The notes under the pieces are model-generated. The model saw only the letters and a program-made list of their open reading frames with translations. It did no database searches and had not been told where the DNA came from. A DNA stretch of 64,000 bases, taken from contig PWUU01000007.1 of assembly GCA_003562475.1 (NCBI GenBank), positions 1 to 64,000 of the forward strand, read 5' to 3'. Both the position numbers and the translations under genes were made by a program. The stretch is from Dehalococcoidia bacterium (lineage in GTDB: Bacteria; Chloroflexota; Dehalococcoidia; GIF9; AB-539-J10). The first letter of the stretch is position 1; every line of letters starts with the position of its first letter. This document shows, piece by piece, positions 43,067-54,536 of this stretch.

Positions 43067-45703
43067 ATGAACGTTAATCGTCTTACGGAGAAAGCACGTG
43101 AGGCGCTTATCGAGGCCCAGAATGAAGCGGAGCAACGGCATCACACACAGATCGAGCCGGAACACCTGCTGTTGGCGCTCGTTCAGCAAAAGGGAGGAGT
43201 CGTTCCCCAGATACTGCGGAAGCTGGGGGTGGCGCCGCGCACAGTCGCCGTGGAGGTCGAGAGTTCACTTGAGAAGCTCGCCCGGGCGCACGGCCCCGCC
43301 CAGGCATACCTCTCACAGATGCTGAACGCTGTCGTTGATGGAGCCGAGAAAGAAGCTGCTGCGTTCAAGGACGACTATACGAGTACGGAGCATCTTCTGC
43401 TGGGCATGACGGACAGCAGAGCCGCTCCCGGCGCCTCCGCACTGCTGAAACGCCACGGAATCACAAGAGACAGCATCTATCAGACACTTACCGCAATACG
43501 AGGAGGCCAGCGAATAACCGACGAGACACCCGAGGATAAGTACGAGGCGCTTGAGAAATACGGACGGGATCTGACCGACATGGCACGCAGGGGAAAGCTC
43601 GACCCGGTCATAGGTAGAGATGAGGAGATTCGACGCGTCATCCAGGTGTTGTCCCGGCGCACCAAGAATAACCCGGTACTGATTGGCGATCCGGGGGTCG
43701 GGAAGACGGCGATTGTTGAGGGACTGGCACAGCGTATCGTGCGCGGCGACATTCCCGAGGGACTGCGCAACAGGCGCCTGGTGGCACTGGATATGGGTTC
43801 TCTGGTAGCAGGGGCGAAGTACCGCGGCGAGTTCGAGGAGCGCCTCAAGGCCGTATTGAAGGAAGTGCAACAATCCGAAGGTAACACCATCCTGTTCATC
43901 GATGAGCTCCACACCGTCGTGGGAGCAGGCGCCGCAGAAGGAGCGATGGACGCGTCAAACATGCTCAAACCCATGCTGGCCCGCGGAGAACTCCACTGCA
44001 TCGGCGCCACCACTGTCAATGAGTACCGCAAGCATATTGAGAAGGACGCAGCACTCGAGAGGCGGTTCCAGCCATTGCTCGTCGGCGAACCAACGGTGGA
44101 AGACACCATTTCCATACTGCGTGGCCTGAGGGAACGGTATGAACTTCATCACGGAGTGAGGATTAAGGACTCGGCGCTGGTTGCGGCAGCAGTATTGTCC
44201 AACCGCTACATCACTGACCGTTTCCTTCCCGACAAGGCAATTGACCTCGTGGACGAGGCCGCATCCAAGTTGAGGACGGAGATCGACAGCGTTCCCGTCG
44301 AGCTCGACGAAGCGCAGCGACGCCTCATCCAACTGGAGGTGGAGAGGGAGGCGCTCAAGAAAGAAGAGGACCAGGCATCCCGGGAACGACTCAAGAGCAT
44401 GGAGAAGGAGCTCGCTGACGTACGCGAAGAGGCCACTCAACTCCGTGCCCGGTGGCAACGCCAGAAGGAAGAGATACAGGCGTTGCAGCAACTCAAGGAA
44501 CAATTGGAGCAGGCGCGCATCGACATTGAACGGGCCGAACGCATTGGTGATCTCGAGCGCGCAGCCCAGCTCAAGTACGGGACCATTGTCGAAATCGAGA
44601 GCCAACTGAAGCGGAAGGAAGACCAGATCGCCGCCGACAAGGCAGAGCAGTTGCTCAAGGAGGAGGTTGACGAGCAAGATATTGCGGAGGTCGTCGCCCG
44701 CTGGACGCGTATACCTGTGAGCAGGCTGGTCGAGGGTGAAATAGAGAAGCTGCTTCGCATGGAGGATCGCCTCGGTCAGAGAGTCGTTGGACAGGAAGAG
44801 GCGATAGGAGCTCTGGCGAATGCCGTGCGACGTGCAAGGGCTGGCCTCCAGGATCCGAACAGGCCACTGGGAAGCTTCATCTTCCTTGGGCCTACAGGCG
44901 TGGGCAAAACGGAGCTTGCACGCGCCCTCGCAGAGTTCCTTTTCGACGATGAACGTTCGATGATACGCCTGGATATGTCAGAATACATGGAGAAACACAC
45001 GGTATCTCGCCTCATCGGTGCCCCGCCGGGCTACGTGGGATTTGAAGAAGGAGGACAGCTGACCGAGGCGGTAAGGCGACACCCCTACTCCGTGGTGCTG
45101 CTTGACGAGGTAGAGAAGGCGCATCCTGATGTCTTCAACGTTCTCCTGCAGATACTCGATGACGGGCGTCTCACCGATGGTCACGGGCGCACCGTCGACT
45201 TCAAGAACACGGTTCTCATCATGACCAGCAATCTCGGCAGCCAATGGTTCATCGGCGTGCTGCCTGGTCAGGAAGAGGAGAGCCGGGAGCACGTGCTGGA
45301 GGCACTTCGGTCGAGCTTCCGACCGGAGTTTCTCAACCGGATCGACGATATCATCATCTTCCGGAAGCTTGGCGAAGGGCAGATACGACAGATCGTGGAC
45401 CTGCAGTTCAATGCGCTCAAACGGCGCCTCGCGGACCGTCGAATAGACGTCGTTCTCAGCGACAGTGCACGAGACACGCTTGTCCGGGAAGGGTTCGACC
45501 CGGCATACGGCGCACGCCCGTTGAGACGGACAATCCAGCGTCTCGTGCTGGACCCGCTGGCAGTCAAGGTACTCGAGGGAACCTTCCGTGACGGTGATAC
45601 TATAGCTGTCGATTCACAGGATGGCCAGCTCGTATTTGGAGCCAACAAGGGGAATGCGCAAGATACGCCTGCATCGGCACATTCCACCACCGGCAACGAG
45701 TGA
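43067..45703 (+). CDS. clpB: Protein disaggregase ClpB
   Basis: An 878-residue Hsp100 disaggregase that works with DnaK/DnaJ. Two Clp repeats, AAA1 ([16 protein letters not shown]), a long coiled-coil middle domain of about 120 residues (E/K/R-rich from about 415 to 545), then AAA2 ([19 protein letters not shown]). The region that carries the IGF loop in ClpC is short here ([15 protein letters not shown]) and lacks IGF, as expected for ClpB. ATG 43067 has AGGAGG upstream. The dnaJ gene lies 12 kb downstream, but no dnaK is in the window. Confidence 0.95.
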   Translation: MNVNRLTEKAREALIEAQNEAEQRHHTQIEPEHLLLALVQQKGGVVPQILRKLGVAPRTVAVEVESSLEKLARAHGPAQAYLSQMLNAVVDGAEKEAAAFKDDYTSTEHLLLGMTDSRAAPGASALLKRHGITRDSIYQTLTAIRGGQRITDETPEDKYEALEKYGRDLTDMARRGKLDPVIGRDEEIRRVIQVLSRRTKNNPVLIGDPGVGKTAIVEGLAQRIVRGDIPEGLRNRRLVALDMGSLVAGAKYRGEFEERLKAVLKEVQQSEGNTILFIDELHTVVGAGAAEGAMDASNMLKPMLARGELHCIGATTVNEYRKHIEKDAALERRFQPLLVGEPTVEDTISILRGLRERYELHHGVRIKDSALVAAAVLSNRYITDRFLPDKAIDLVDEAASKLRTEIDSVPVELDEAQRRLIQLEVEREALKKEEDQASRERLKSMEKELADVREEATQLRARWQRQKEEIQALQQLKEQLEQARIDIERAERIGDLERAAQLKYGTIVEIESQLKRKEDQIAADKAEQLLKEEVDEQDIAEVVARWTRIPVSRLVEGEIEKLLRMEDRLGQRVVGQEEAIGALANAVRRARAGLQDPNRPLGSFIFLGPTGVGKTELARALAEFLFDDERSMIRLDMSEYMEKHTVSRLIGAPPGYVGFEEGGQLTEAVRRHPYSVVLLDEVEKAHPDVFNVLLQILDDGRLTDGHGRTVDFKNTVLIMTSNLGSQWFIGVLPGQEEESREHVLEALRSSFRPEFLNRIDDIIIFRKLGEGQIRQIVDLQFNALKRRLADRRIDVVLSDSARDTLVREGFDPAYGARPLRRTIQRLVLDPLAVKVLEGTFRDGDTIAVDSQDGQLVFGANKGNAQDTPASAHSTTGNE

Positions 45704-45734
45704 TATCGTAGATATGTGCGGCGAAGAAACGGAC

Positions 45735-47756
45735 ATGACCCAAACCCGGGCCGAGTTGGACAACCTGTGTATTAGTACCATCCGGACACTCTCCATAGAT
45801 GCCGTGCAGGCTGCGCAGTCAGGCCATCCGGGAACACCACTGGGAGCTGCAGCCATCGCCTATGTCCTCTGGGACCGGTTTCTGAAGCACAATCCGCGCA
45901 ATCCCGCATGGCCGGACCGCGACCGGTTCGTCCTGTCTGCCGGCCATGCCTCGATGCTTCTGTACTCCATGCTCTACCTCACAGGCTACGACGTGGGCCT
46001 GGAAGACATCCGGCGCTTCCGCCAGTGGGGCAGCAGGGCAGCCGGCCACCCTGAGTACAGGCTCACGCCAGGGGTAGAGACGACTACCGGGCCCCTCGGA
46101 CAGGGTTTCGCCAATGCGGTCGGCATGGCCATGGCTGAACGGTGGCTGGCAGCCCGCTACAACCGGCCAGGCCACGAGATCATCGACCATCACACCTACT
46201 GCCTCGCCTCGGATGGAGACTTCCAGGAAGGAATCACCGGTGAGGCGGCCTCGCTGGCAGGCACGCTCAGACTCGGACGGCTCATAGTGCTCTACGACGC
46301 GAACAAGATCTCTATCGAAGGAAGCACCGAAATCACTTTCACCGAGGACGTGGCCGGCCGGTTCGCCTCACTGGGCTGGCACGTAGTCGGACCAATAGAC
46401 GGGCTCTCGGCCCCGGATGTCGAAGCTGCCCTCTCGGAAGCCAAAGAGGAGAATTCCCATCCAAGCCTCATCATCTGCCGCACCATCATCGGCTACGGCA
46501 GTCCCAACAAGGCGAACAGTGCCGCCGCTCATGGCGAACCCCTTGGTGAAGAGGAGACTCGTCTCACCAAGCAACAACTGGGCTGGCCGTACGAAGAACC
46601 CTTTACGGTTCCCCCGCAGGCGCTTCAGGCACTGCGCACAGCGGTCAGGCGCGGCAACTTGTGGCAACAGGACTGGGACAGGAGGTACGCGGCGTACGGT
46701 GCTCAGTTCCCCGCGGAAGCAGCTCAGCTCGAGATGGATCTCTCAGGCAAACTGGCGGATGGATGGGAATCCCTTCTGGACAGTGTGCCGATTGATGAGA
46801 AACCAACCGCCACTCGCGTTACCGCAGGCAAGGCTCTCAACGCGCTTGCCGCGGGTATTCCCGCACTGATCGGCGGCAGCGCAGACCTTGCCCCCTCCAC
46901 CAAGACCATCATTATCAGCTCGAAGGACTTTGCCGCTCCGGATTACGCCGGACGCAATATTCGGTTCGGTGTCAGAGAACACTCGATGGCTGCAATCTGT
47001 AACGGCCTGGCCCTGCACGGCGGGACGATTCCATACGCATCGACGTTCCTCGTATTCTACGACTACATGCGCTACGGGGTACGCATGGCTGCGCTGATGC
47101 ATCTTCCCGTCGTGTTCATCTTCAGTCACGACTCCATAGCGATCGGGGAGGATGGCCCCACCCACCAGCCTGTCGAACACATCCTTGGTCTACGCTCGGT
47201 CCCCGGTATCACGGTCATTCGCCCGGCTGATGCCGCGGAGGCTATTGAGGCGTGGCGTTTCGCCGTCGCCAATCGTCAGGGGCCAACGGCGCTGCTACTC
47301 ACCCGTCAGGCCGTGCCGTCACTGGACAGGAGTCATGGCGCCCCTGCCAGTGAGCTGGTACGAGGCGCGTACGTCCTCTGGGAACCGGACCAGACACCCG
47401 ATATTCTTCTCATCGCCACCGGCTCAGAAGTCGCTATCGCCCTGGAAGCGGCACAGCGACTGGGCAAGAGTGGCGTCGGCGTACGCGTCGTCTCGATGCC
47501 GTCATGGGAGCTGTTTGAGAGTCAGCCGGGAGCATACCGGGACCACGTGCTGCCACCTCACCTTGATTTGAGGATATCAGTAGAGGCAGGCACGACGCTC
47601 GGATGGGAACGATACGTTGGACCGAAGGGAAATGCGATCGGAATCGATACCTTCGGCAAGTCTGCCCCTGGAGACGAACTCTATCGCAAATTCGGGTTCA
47701 CGGCGGAGAGGATCGTTGAAGAGGCCTCCTCGCTGATGAAGGGAGAAAGTGAATGA
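45735..47756 (+). CDS. tkt: Transketolase
   Basis: A 673-residue thiamine-diphosphate enzyme of the pentose phosphate pathway. Motifs: [40 protein letters not shown], the TPP site [14 protein letters not shown], and the pyrimidine domain [17 protein letters not shown]. Starts at ATG 45735 (an earlier ATG at 45714 is possible). It is 31 bases after clpB, and its stop overlaps the rpiB start (ATGA). Confidence 0.95.
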   Translation: MTQTRAELDNLCISTIRTLSIDAVQAAQSGHPGTPLGAAAIAYVLWDRFLKHNPRNPAWPDRDRFVLSAGHASMLLYSMLYLTGYDVGLEDIRRFRQWGSRAAGHPEYRLTPGVETTTGPLGQGFANAVGMAMAERWLAARYNRPGHEIIDHHTYCLASDGDFQEGITGEAASLAGTLRLGRLIVLYDANKISIEGSTEITFTEDVAGRFASLGWHVVGPIDGLSAPDVEAALSEAKEENSHPSLIICRTIIGYGSPNKANSAAAHGEPLGEEETRLTKQQLGWPYEEPFTVPPQALQALRTAVRRGNLWQQDWDRRYAAYGAQFPAEAAQLEMDLSGKLADGWESLLDSVPIDEKPTATRVTAGKALNALAAGIPALIGGSADLAPSTKTIIISSKDFAAPDYAGRNIRFGVREHSMAAICNGLALHGGTIPYASTFLVFYDYMRYGVRMAALMHLPVVFIFSHDSIAIGEDGPTHQPVEHILGLRSVPGITVIRPADAAEAIEAWRFAVANRQGPTALLLTRQAVPSLDRSHGAPASELVRGAYVLWEPDQTPDILLIATGSEVAIALEAAQRLGKSGVGVRVVSMPSWELFESQPGAYRDHVLPPHLDLRISVEAGTTLGWERYVGPKGNAIGIDTFGKSAPGDELYRKFGFTAERIVEEASSLMKGESE

Positions 47757-48286
47757 GACTAAACGTAGCTATCGGCGCAGACCACGGCGGGTTCGAGATG
47801 AAGCAAGAACTCATCAGACGACTCTCCGGCAGCCTGGACATCGTAGACAAAGGAGCCCACGAATTCGACGCGAATGATGACTACCCGGACTATGTGGTGC
47901 AGGTGGCACGTGCCGTCGCGGAAGGCGAGGTCGACAGGGGCATCATCATCTGCGGCAGCGGGGTGGGCGCATGCGTAGCTGCAAACAAGTTGCCGGGTGT
48001 GCGCGCCAGCGTCTGTCACGACACCTATTCAGCACACCAGGGAGTCGAGCACGACGACCTCAACGTGTTGTGCCTCGGAGCGAGGGTTATTGGAGTGGAG
48101 GTGGCAACCGAGCTGGCAGTTGCCTTCCTCATGGCCCGTTTCTCCGGGGAGGAGCGGCATATCCGGCGACTGGAGAAGGTGCTGGCTCTGGAGAGAGAGT
48201 CACTGCGGCGCCAGGAGGATGCCGTCAGCGATTCCGAACTGGAGCCAGAGGAGCCGATCGAGGAGACAGACAATGACACGGACTAA
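47753..48286 (+). CDS. rpiB: Ribose-5-phosphate isomerase B with acidic tail
   Basis: A 177-residue LacAB/RpiB-family isomerase. It has [13 protein letters not shown] at the N-terminus, [15 protein letters not shown] with the catalytic Cys, and [11 protein letters not shown]. RpiB is usually about 150 residues; here an extra 30-residue acidic C-terminus ([19 protein letters not shown]) follows. It overlaps tkt (ATGA) and the next gene (14 bases), so the three are translated together. Confidence 0.92.
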   Translation: MRLNVAIGADHGGFEMKQELIRRLSGSLDIVDKGAHEFDANDDYPDYVVQVARAVAEGEVDRGIIICGSGVGACVAANKLPGVRASVCHDTYSAHQGVEHDDLNVLCLGARVIGVEVATELAVAFLMARFSGEERHIRRLEKVLALERESLRRQEDAVSDSELEPEEPIEETDNDTD

Positions 48287-49913
48287 TCCGAACCACGGCC
48301 TCCTGCCAGGCGACGTTGCTCCAGCCGTGGATGAGTGCTTGTACGAGCTCGACACGCAACGATTCAGCGAGCGGATCCTCAGCCACGATGCCACGCTCTG
48401 GCCAGGAGACCAGAACGAGATACGGCACCGTCTCGGTTGGCTTCACGTTCACGAGACAATGATGCCACATTGCGGCGACCTGACCTCGTTCGCGGAGCAG
48501 GTGAGAAGCCAGGGGTTCCGCGACGTGGTCCTGCTCGGAATGGGAGGGAGCAGCCTCGGCGCAGAGGTCTTGAACCGGGTCATTGGCCCGGCGTCAGGAT
48601 CTCCTGCGCTTCACGTTCTCGATTCCACCATCCCCAGCACGATAAGAGCCCTCACCACACGCATCGACGTGGGAAATACACTGTTCATAGTGGCATCGAA
48701 GTCCGGAGACACCCTGGAGCCCAATCTACTCTACGAGCATTTCTGGCATGAGGCGAGCATTCGAGGTCGACACGATGCAGGAGCACAATTTGTGGCAATC
48801 ACCGACCGGGGTTCACCCCTCGATGCTCTCGGACACGAGCGTGGATTCCACCGCGTGTTCTTGAACCCGAGCGACGTGGGAGGCCGCTACTCGGTCCTTT
48901 CTCTATTTGGACTGGTACCAGGTGCGCTATTGGGCCTCGACCACATCGTGCTGCTCAACAACGCGCTTGACATGAAAAACCGTTGCTCACCAGGGCAACC
49001 CGCCAGCCAGAATCCCGGCGCCTCACTCGGCGCGTATATCGCAGGCTGCGCGCATGTCGGCCGAAACAAACTCACTGTTCTCACGTCCCCGCGGCTGCAG
49101 AGCTTTGGATTATGGGCAGAGCAGCTTATAGCAGAGAGCACCGGCAAGAACGGCAGGGGCATCGTGCCTGTCGCGCAGGAGCCCTTGCTTCCACCCACCA
49201 CTTACTCGAGTGACAGAGCTTTTGTCTACATTCGCCTGAGGGGCGACCGCTGTGACGAGACAGACAAGCACACAGCCGAACTGCTGGAATCAGGACATCC
49301 TTGCGTAGTATTTGACCTCGACGACGCCTGCGCACTTGGCAAGGAGTTCTTCCGCTGGGAGTACGCAACCGCCACAACAGGGGCATTGCTGGGCGTCAAT
49401 CCGTTTGACCAGCCCAACGTCAAGAGCGCCAAGGATGCCAGCAGCGCAATGCTGCAGCATTACGTCGCTCATCGGGAGTTTCCGCTGATCAACGGACTGC
49501 CTCCAATGAGAGATCTGCTGCATACCGCAAAGCCTCCTGCCTACGTGGCAATCATGGCCTATCTCCGACAAACACCGGAACTGGATAACCTGTTCCAGGC
49601 CTTCAGGCAAAGAGTCAGCGAGCACTGTGGGGGTATGGCAACAGCCCTGGGATATGGTCCACGGTTCCTCCATTCGACAGGCCAGCTTCACAAGGGTGGT
49701 CCCGACCAGTGCATCCTGCTCCAGTTGGTGAGTGCATACCACGAGGATCTTCCTGTTCCGGGAAAAGCGTTCTCGTTCGGTGTCGTGGCTGAGGCACAGG
49801 CGCTTGGAGATTTGCACGCTCTCCGGAGCCTCAACCGCCGCGTGACAAGGATCGTGCTCGAACGTGATGATGCGGCAGCGCTTTCGCAATTACTCGAGAA
49901 CGCGCTCACGTAG
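48273..49913 (+). CDS. pgi: Glucose-6-phosphate isomerase-like protein
   Basis: A 546-residue SIS-domain sugar isomerase: LLGMGGSSLGAEVLNRVIG, FIVASKSGDTLEPNLLYEHF, and a C-terminal TGQLHKGGPDQCILLQL. The layout resembles the Pgi half of the fused transaldolase/glucose-6-phosphate isomerase proteins, not classical E. coli Pgi. ATG 48273 is used; the longer upstream frame lies inside rpiB. With tkt and rpiB upstream and rpe facing it, this is a sugar-phosphate unit. No separate transaldolase is seen. Confidence 0.85.
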   Translation: MTRTNPNHGLLPGDVAPAVDECLYELDTQRFSERILSHDATLWPGDQNEIRHRLGWLHVHETMMPHCGDLTSFAEQVRSQGFRDVVLLGMGGSSLGAEVLNRVIGPASGSPALHVLDSTIPSTIRALTTRIDVGNTLFIVASKSGDTLEPNLLYEHFWHEASIRGRHDAGAQFVAITDRGSPLDALGHERGFHRVFLNPSDVGGRYSVLSLFGLVPGALLGLDHIVLLNNALDMKNRCSPGQPASQNPGASLGAYIAGCAHVGRNKLTVLTSPRLQSFGLWAEQLIAESTGKNGRGIVPVAQEPLLPPTTYSSDRAFVYIRLRGDRCDETDKHTAELLESGHPCVVFDLDDACALGKEFFRWEYATATTGALLGVNPFDQPNVKSAKDASSAMLQHYVAHREFPLINGLPPMRDLLHTAKPPAYVAIMAYLRQTPELDNLFQAFRQRVSEHCGGMATALGYGPRFLHSTGQLHKGGPDQCILLQLVSAYHEDLPVPGKAFSFGVVAEAQALGDLHALRSLNRRVTRIVLERDDAAALSQLLENALT

Positions 49914-49981
49914 AGCGCGGGGATTACGCACGCCGACTAAGGGGCTGGCCGGTGCAGAGCCACCCCGGTGCGCCACCCCCT

Positions 49982-50629
49982 CTAGCCCTCCTGCGCGAGT
50001 CTGGTGAGCCGCAGATAGCTTGCGGCCGCATCACCACTGTTGAATATGGCACTCCCCACACACACCGTGTCAACGTCATGCCGCACGACTTCCATCAGAT
50101 TTGATTCCTTGATACCCCCGTCGACACCGATCTCCACCTGTGGACAAGCAGCTCGAACCCGGCTCACCTTTAACATGACCTCGGGCACGAATGGTTCGCC
50201 ATAGTAGCCAGGATAGACGGCCATCAGCAGCACGACGTCCACCTCCGGCAGGAATGGAGCAACGTCCGCAACAGCGGTGCACGGGTTGATCGCCACACCG
50301 ATACCGATGCCGAGCGAACGTGCCTCGGAGACAATGCGGCCCGCGTCGTCCTGCGATTCGATGTGGAAAATAGCCCGTGTCGCGCCCGCCTCTTTGAACG
50401 CCTCAAGCTGCCGCAGGGGATTCGCCACCATCAGGTGTGCCTCCCATTTGAACCGCATGTCCAGCCCCTGCAGATCAGCAGCCCCGATGCTGCGGGTCGG
50501 CACAAACAGACCGTCCATAATGTCGATCTGCACGAAGGGCGCAAACTCATTTGCCAGTTCAACCATACGCGCAGCCTCAGCCGGGCTTTCGCTAAGGATT
50601 GCCGGGACGACTCGCACACGTCGGTTCAT
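49982..50629 (-). CDS. rpe: Ribulose-phosphate 3-epimerase
   Basis: A 215-residue TIM-barrel epimerase. Motifs: VVPAILSESPAEAARMVE at the start, FVQIDIMDGLFVPTRSIG, WEAHLMVANPLRQ, MAVYPGYYGEPFVPEVM and GVDGGIKESN. A Met at 50629 matches the usual N-terminus; the frame extends upstream without family sequence. It is convergent with the tkt-rpiB-pgi operon and completes the set. Confidence 0.9.
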   Translation of the reverse strand: MNRRVRVVPAILSESPAEAARMVELANEFAPFVQIDIMDGLFVPTRSIGAADLQGLDMRFKWEAHLMVANPLRQLEAFKEAGATRAIFHIESQDDAGRIVSEARSLGIGIGVAINPCTAVADVAPFLPEVDVVLLMAVYPGYYGEPFVPEVMLKVSRVRAACPQVEIGVDGGIKESNLMEVVRHDVDTVCVGSAIFNSGDAAASYLRLTRLAQEG

Positions 50630-50707
50630 GGTCGCTTCACCCTCAACCTGGAAGCAGCGATGCCGGCGAACAACGTACTCGCGGGACACGCAATGACAAA
50701 ACAATGG

Positions 50708-50780
50708 TGGAGCTGATGGGATTCGAACCCACTACCTTTTGACTGCCAGTCAAACGCTCTCCCGATTGAGCTACAGCCCC
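50708..50780 (-). tRNA. tRNA-Ala(GGC)
   Basis: Acceptor GGGGCTG pairs with CAGCTCC and includes G3-U70; A73; anticodon stem TTTGA/TCAAA with loop CTGGCAG gives GGC. Confidence 0.95.
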
Positions 50781-50823
50781 ACGAACCCAGGAAATATACC
50801 CTATTGTATCCGGCCGCAACAAG

Positions 50824-51387
50824 TCACACTTCCAGCCCCATCCACTGAAGCACGCTACGTATACCGAAATACCCCAGGTAAGCAAGGAGCAGGTTCTTGA
50901 GTGTTCTTCCAAGCAGGGTGCAGATGAAGAACTTGGTGACTCGAACTCGAAGTACCCCCATCCAGACGGCAAAAGGATAGTAGATCGGGTTGATGAGGGC
51001 CGCCATTAGAAACATGGCCTTCGAGCCGTGACGTTCCATGAAGCCGGAGAGCCTTCCCTGCAACGGATCGGTGACGAGAAACCCACGCCCACCATACCCG
51101 GTCAGGTAGGCACCGACAGCACCCGTAGCTTCGCCAAGCCCGGCCACCAGGCCCACAATTGTGGGATGGAGCACTCCCCCGAGGGTGAATGTGATGATGG
51201 CACCCATTCCCGGCAATACCAACGTGCCACTGGCAACCACGTTTATCAAGAAGCAGCCGAGGTATCCCCAGTGCCGCAATCCGTCGACAAACTCACGATG
51301 CTGGATGATGAGGAAGCCAAGAATAATCGTCAAACAGATAGAGAGCACGGCCAGCCGGAGATCTCGCCTCGAGTTCTGCCTCTCCAC
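50824..51387 (-). CDS. VTT-domain (DedA/TVP38-like) membrane protein
   Basis: A 187-residue protein with about five helices and the SNARE-associated Golgi/VTT pattern: GTLVLPGMGAIITFTLGG, GLVAGLGEATGAVGAYLTGY, and GLLRVRV-like VWMGVLRVRVTKFFIC. Such proteins have been linked to lipid scrambling or flipping and cell-envelope upkeep; the substrate is unknown. It lies downstream of the ClpC-like gene on the same strand. Confidence 0.82.
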   Translation of the reverse strand: MERQNSRRDLRLAVLSICLTIILGFLIIQHREFVDGLRHWGYLGCFLINVVASGTLVLPGMGAIITFTLGGVLHPTIVGLVAGLGEATGAVGAYLTGYGGRGFLVTDPLQGRLSGFMERHGSKAMFLMAALINPIYYPFAVWMGVLRVRVTKFFICTLLGRTLKNLLLAYLGYFGIRSVLQWMGLEV

Positions 51388-51440
51388 AACTGGGGATTAT
51401 ACTCCACGGCACTACGCAACAAACGACTGGAACCCTCGAG

Positions 51441-53900
51441 TTACGCGTAGGATACACGCCCCTCAGGGGTGAGTGTCAGAAGGTCATCCGCAACTCTGAC
51501 GTGCACATGGTCGCCATCTTTGATTTCACCCTTGAGGATCTTGGATGAGAGGGGGTTCTCCAGGTGTCTTTCGATAGCCCGGCGCAGCGGTCGGGCCCCG
51601 AACACCGGATCGTAACCCACGCGAATGAGCCACTGCCGGGCATCGTCGTCCACTTCGAGCGTCACGGACCTCTCGGCAAGCCGCTTCTCCGTCTCTTTCA
51701 GCATCAGCATCACGATGCTGCCAAGATGCTCCTCACTAAGAGGCCGGAATATGATGACGTCATCCAGCCTGTTGAGTAGTTCAGGTCGAAAAGTCCGCTT
51801 CAGTTCCGACTCGATAGTCTTGCGGATGTCGGCCTCTCCGACCTCTTCGCCACGGGCGAAGCCAATGGCCTGCTTCTGGAAATCGGCAGTGCCAAGATTG
51901 CTGGTCAATATGACGATCACGTTCTTGAAGTCAACGGTGCGGCCGTGTCCATCGGTCAGCCTGCCATCCTCCAGCAACTGGAGCAGGATGTTGAAGACAT
52001 CGGGATGCGCCTTCTCAATCTCGTCGAACAAGACCACGCGGTACGGCCGACGGCGCACCGCCTCGGTAAGCTGCCCTCCCTCATCATAGCCGACGTAACC
52101 CGGAGGCGCCCCGATGAGCCGTGATACCGTGTGCTTCTCCATGTACTCCGACATGTCGAGTCGCACCATCGCATCCTCGTTGTCGAACATGAACCAGGCG
52201 AGCGCACGGGCGAGTTCCGTCTTGCCGACACCTGTAGGACCGAGGAAGATGAAGCTGCCGATGGGCCGGCGGGGGTTCTTCAGTCCGGCACGGCTGCGCC
52301 GAATCGCTTCAGAGATGGCAGACACAGCTTCTTCCTGGTCCACCACCCGCTCATGCAGCCTTTCCTCCATATGCACCAGCCTCTCCGCTTCCGATTCCAT
52401 CATTCTGAACACGGGAATGCCGGTCCATTGCGAGATCAACGCAGCTATGTCCTCTTCCCGGATCACTCCGTCCAGTTGCCTCTCTGACTGCCACCGGTGT
52501 CTCGCGTCATTGTACTCAGCTTCCAGCCTCGCCAGTTCCGCCTTGGCTGCGGCAGCTTGTTCATAATTCTGGCGCTGCGCAGCCGCATCCTGTTCATCGC
52601 GAAGCTGGCGAATCTGCTGTTCCATCTCCTGGACATGCCGGGGGGCACTCTCCATATCCAGGCGCATCTTGCTGGCAGCTTCATCAATAAGATCGATTGC
52701 CTTGTCAGGGAGGAACCTGTCGGAGATGTAGCGAGATGACAGATGCGCAGCTGCCTCCAGAGCCGAATCATCAAGCTTGACCGTCTTGTGGTGGGCCTCG
52801 TAGCGCGGCCGCAAAGCCTTCAGGATCTCGAGCGTCGTCGCCTCATCGGGTTCTCCAATGAAGACAGGCTGAAAACGACGCTCGAGCGCCCTGTCTTTCT
52901 CAATGATACGACGATACTCATCGAGCGTCGTGGCTCCGACACACTGGAGCTCGCCACGGGAAAGGGCAGGTTTCAGCATGTTTCCCGCATCGATGGCCCC
53001 TTCGGAACCCCCGGCTCCCACCACCGTGTGAAGCTCGTCAATGAACAGGATGATCTCACCACTCGCCTGCCGCACCTCATCGAGAACCGCTTTGAACCTC
53101 TCCTCGAACTCGCCGCGGAACTTGCTCCCCGCAACGAGTGCCGCCATATCCAGGGCAACGACCCGTTTGTCGCGTAGAGAGCCAGGGATATCGTCAGCAA
53201 CGATGCGCTGGGCGAGTCCTTCTGCGATCGCGGTCTTTCCTACACCGGCATCCCCTATGAGCACCGGGTTATTCTTGGTTCGACGCCCCAGAATCTGAAT
53301 CGTGCGCCTGATTTCCTGATCCCGTCCAATGACCGGATCCAGGCGTCCATGCCGGGCCATCTCCGTCAGGTCATGACCGTACTTCTCCAGGGACCGATAC
53401 TTGCTTTCCGCATGCTGGTCGGTCACACGATGGCCACCGCGAATACGTTGAAGTGCGCGATAGACGTTCTCCGCAGTTATACGGAACCCGCCGAGGATTC
53501 TTGACGATTCGCCCGTTGTCTCCGCGGCAACGGCGATAAGGAGATGCTCTGTGCTGATGAACTCATCGCGAAAGCGCTCGGCCTCCTGTTTCGCACCCTC
53601 GAGCATGCGCTGGATACGTGGAGTGGCATATACCTGGGCCCCCTGGTACGCCACCTTTGGAAACCTCTCCAGCGCACCACGCAAGGCAACCCGCACCTCC
53701 CCTATGTCGACACCCAACTCGCGTAAGATTCGTTCAGTGAGACCCGCCTCCTGCTCCACCAGGGCGAGCGCCACATGCTCAACATCCCACTGGTTATGTT
53801 GAAACTCGCGCAGGTAGGCTTGCGATGCAGCAAGCACCTGTTGTGCCTGTTCCGTGAACTTGTCCGGCGTGATTGGACCGATGCTCCCCTCTGTTGCCAT
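51441..53900 (-). CDS. Second ClpC-type Hsp100 unfoldase, downstream of an HspR-like regulator
   Basis: An 819-residue Hsp100 protein with Clp repeats, AAA1 ([17 protein letters not shown]), a short middle domain of about 65 residues, AAA2 ([19 protein letters not shown]), and [10 protein letters not shown] in the position of the ClpP-binding IGF loop. It therefore resembles ClpC more than ClpB, although ClpB is what is usually found next to HspR. ATG 53900 follows the hspR-like stop by 3 bases. Products may act in a heat-inducible ClpP route. Confidence 0.88.
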   Translation of the reverse strand: MATEGSIGPITPDKFTEQAQQVLAASQAYLREFQHNQWDVEHVALALVEQEAGLTERILRELGVDIGEVRVALRGALERFPKVAYQGAQVYATPRIQRMLEGAKQEAERFRDEFISTEHLLIAVAAETTGESSRILGGFRITAENVYRALQRIRGGHRVTDQHAESKYRSLEKYGHDLTEMARHGRLDPVIGRDQEIRRTIQILGRRTKNNPVLIGDAGVGKTAIAEGLAQRIVADDIPGSLRDKRVVALDMAALVAGSKFRGEFEERFKAVLDEVRQASGEIILFIDELHTVVGAGGSEGAIDAGNMLKPALSRGELQCVGATTLDEYRRIIEKDRALERRFQPVFIGEPDEATTLEILKALRPRYEAHHKTVKLDDSALEAAAHLSSRYISDRFLPDKAIDLIDEAASKMRLDMESAPRHVQEMEQQIRQLRDEQDAAAQRQNYEQAAAAKAELARLEAEYNDARHRWQSERQLDGVIREEDIAALISQWTGIPVFRMMESEAERLVHMEERLHERVVDQEEAVSAISEAIRRSRAGLKNPRRPIGSFIFLGPTGVGKTELARALAWFMFDNEDAMVRLDMSEYMEKHTVSRLIGAPPGYVGYDEGGQLTEAVRRRPYRVVLFDEIEKAHPDVFNILLQLLEDGRLTDGHGRTVDFKNVIVILTSNLGTADFQKQAIGFARGEEVGEADIRKTIESELKRTFRPELLNRLDDVIIFRPLSEEHLGSIVMLMLKETEKRLAERSVTLEVDDDARQWLIRVGYDPVFGARPLRRAIERHLENPLSSKILKGEIKDGDHVHVRVADDLLTLTPEGRVSYA

Positions 53901-53903
53901 CCA

Positions 53904-54395
53904 CTACACCCTTTCTTCCGCGCCATTCGGGCTCACGGCGAAACGTCTTCTGCGCTCGAGGCGACCAAGACGATCGGATACTGTCTCCAATTCCCGCTGC
54001 AATACCTCGATTCTCTGCATGAGTGCAAGCGCAAACTGCACGCCGGCTGAGTTCAGGCCAAGGTCGTTCATGAGCGTCTTCACACAGCACAGATAGTCGA
54101 CGTCCTCCTGGGAATACAGCCGCGTGTTACCACCGGAGCGGCCCGGTCGCACAAACCCCAGCCGCTCGTAATGTCGCAACCTGTGTGCCTCTATGCCGAC
54201 CATACGTGACGCGACACTGATCACATAGCGTGGCTCAGAGTGTCCAGAACCACGAGAATCCGAGTTCAGGAGACGGCACAATGCTTCGCACGCGCGCTGC
54301 ATCTCCTCCGATGCTCCGAAATCCTGCTGCATCACGTCCTCGTATTCGTCTCTTGTATATGCCACGTCACGCCTCCTCGGAAGTTCGGGCTGCAT
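53904..54395 (-). CDS. hspR: HspR-like MerR-family heat-shock repressor
   Basis: A 163-residue protein from ATG 54395 (GGAG six bases upstream). After about 60 extra N-terminal residues it has the HspR pattern YVISVASRMVGIEAHRLRHY, ERLGFVRPGRSGGNTRLYS, DVDYLCCVKTL and LNSAGVQFALAL, a MerR-type helix-turn-helix. The family represses dnaK/clpB operons until heat releases it, often in partnership with DnaK. Here it would control the adjacent ClpC-type gene and perhaps itself. No classical HAIR operator was found upstream. Confidence 0.82.
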   Translation of the reverse strand: MQPELPRRRDVAYTRDEYEDVMQQDFGASEEMQRACEALCRLLNSDSRGSGHSEPRYVISVASRMVGIEAHRLRHYERLGFVRPGRSGGNTRLYSQEDVDYLCCVKTLMNDLGLNSAGVQFALALMQRIEVLQRELETVSDRLGRLERRRRFAVSPNGAEERV

Positions 54396-54438
54396 TGTAG
54401 CTCCTGGGTACATTTTCAGTCAAAGAATAGCAGAAAAT

Positions 54439-54454
54439 CTTACATATCCTTACA
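54439..54454 (-). promoter_or_regulatory. Direct repeat upstream of the hspR-like gene, possible operator
   Basis: On the minus strand TGTAAG, four bases, TGTAAG, about 45 bases before the start. This is not the HAIR palindrome and its role is a guess. Confidence 0.25.
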
Positions 54455-54536
54455 AGTCGTTTGTACGCGACACGAATCGTATCCAACACGTACGCAACCG
54501 AATGGCGCAGACCGTATCCATGGCGGGGAAAAGGGC

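Noticed and set aside
49914-49981. Bidirectional terminator between pgi and rpe
   Set aside because: The stretch is GC-rich with partial inverted repeats, but no clean stem followed by a T-run could be drawn.
54396-54536. HAIR operator of HspR
   Set aside because: The CTTGAGT-N7-ACTCAAG palindrome is absent; only a TGTAAG direct repeat is present.
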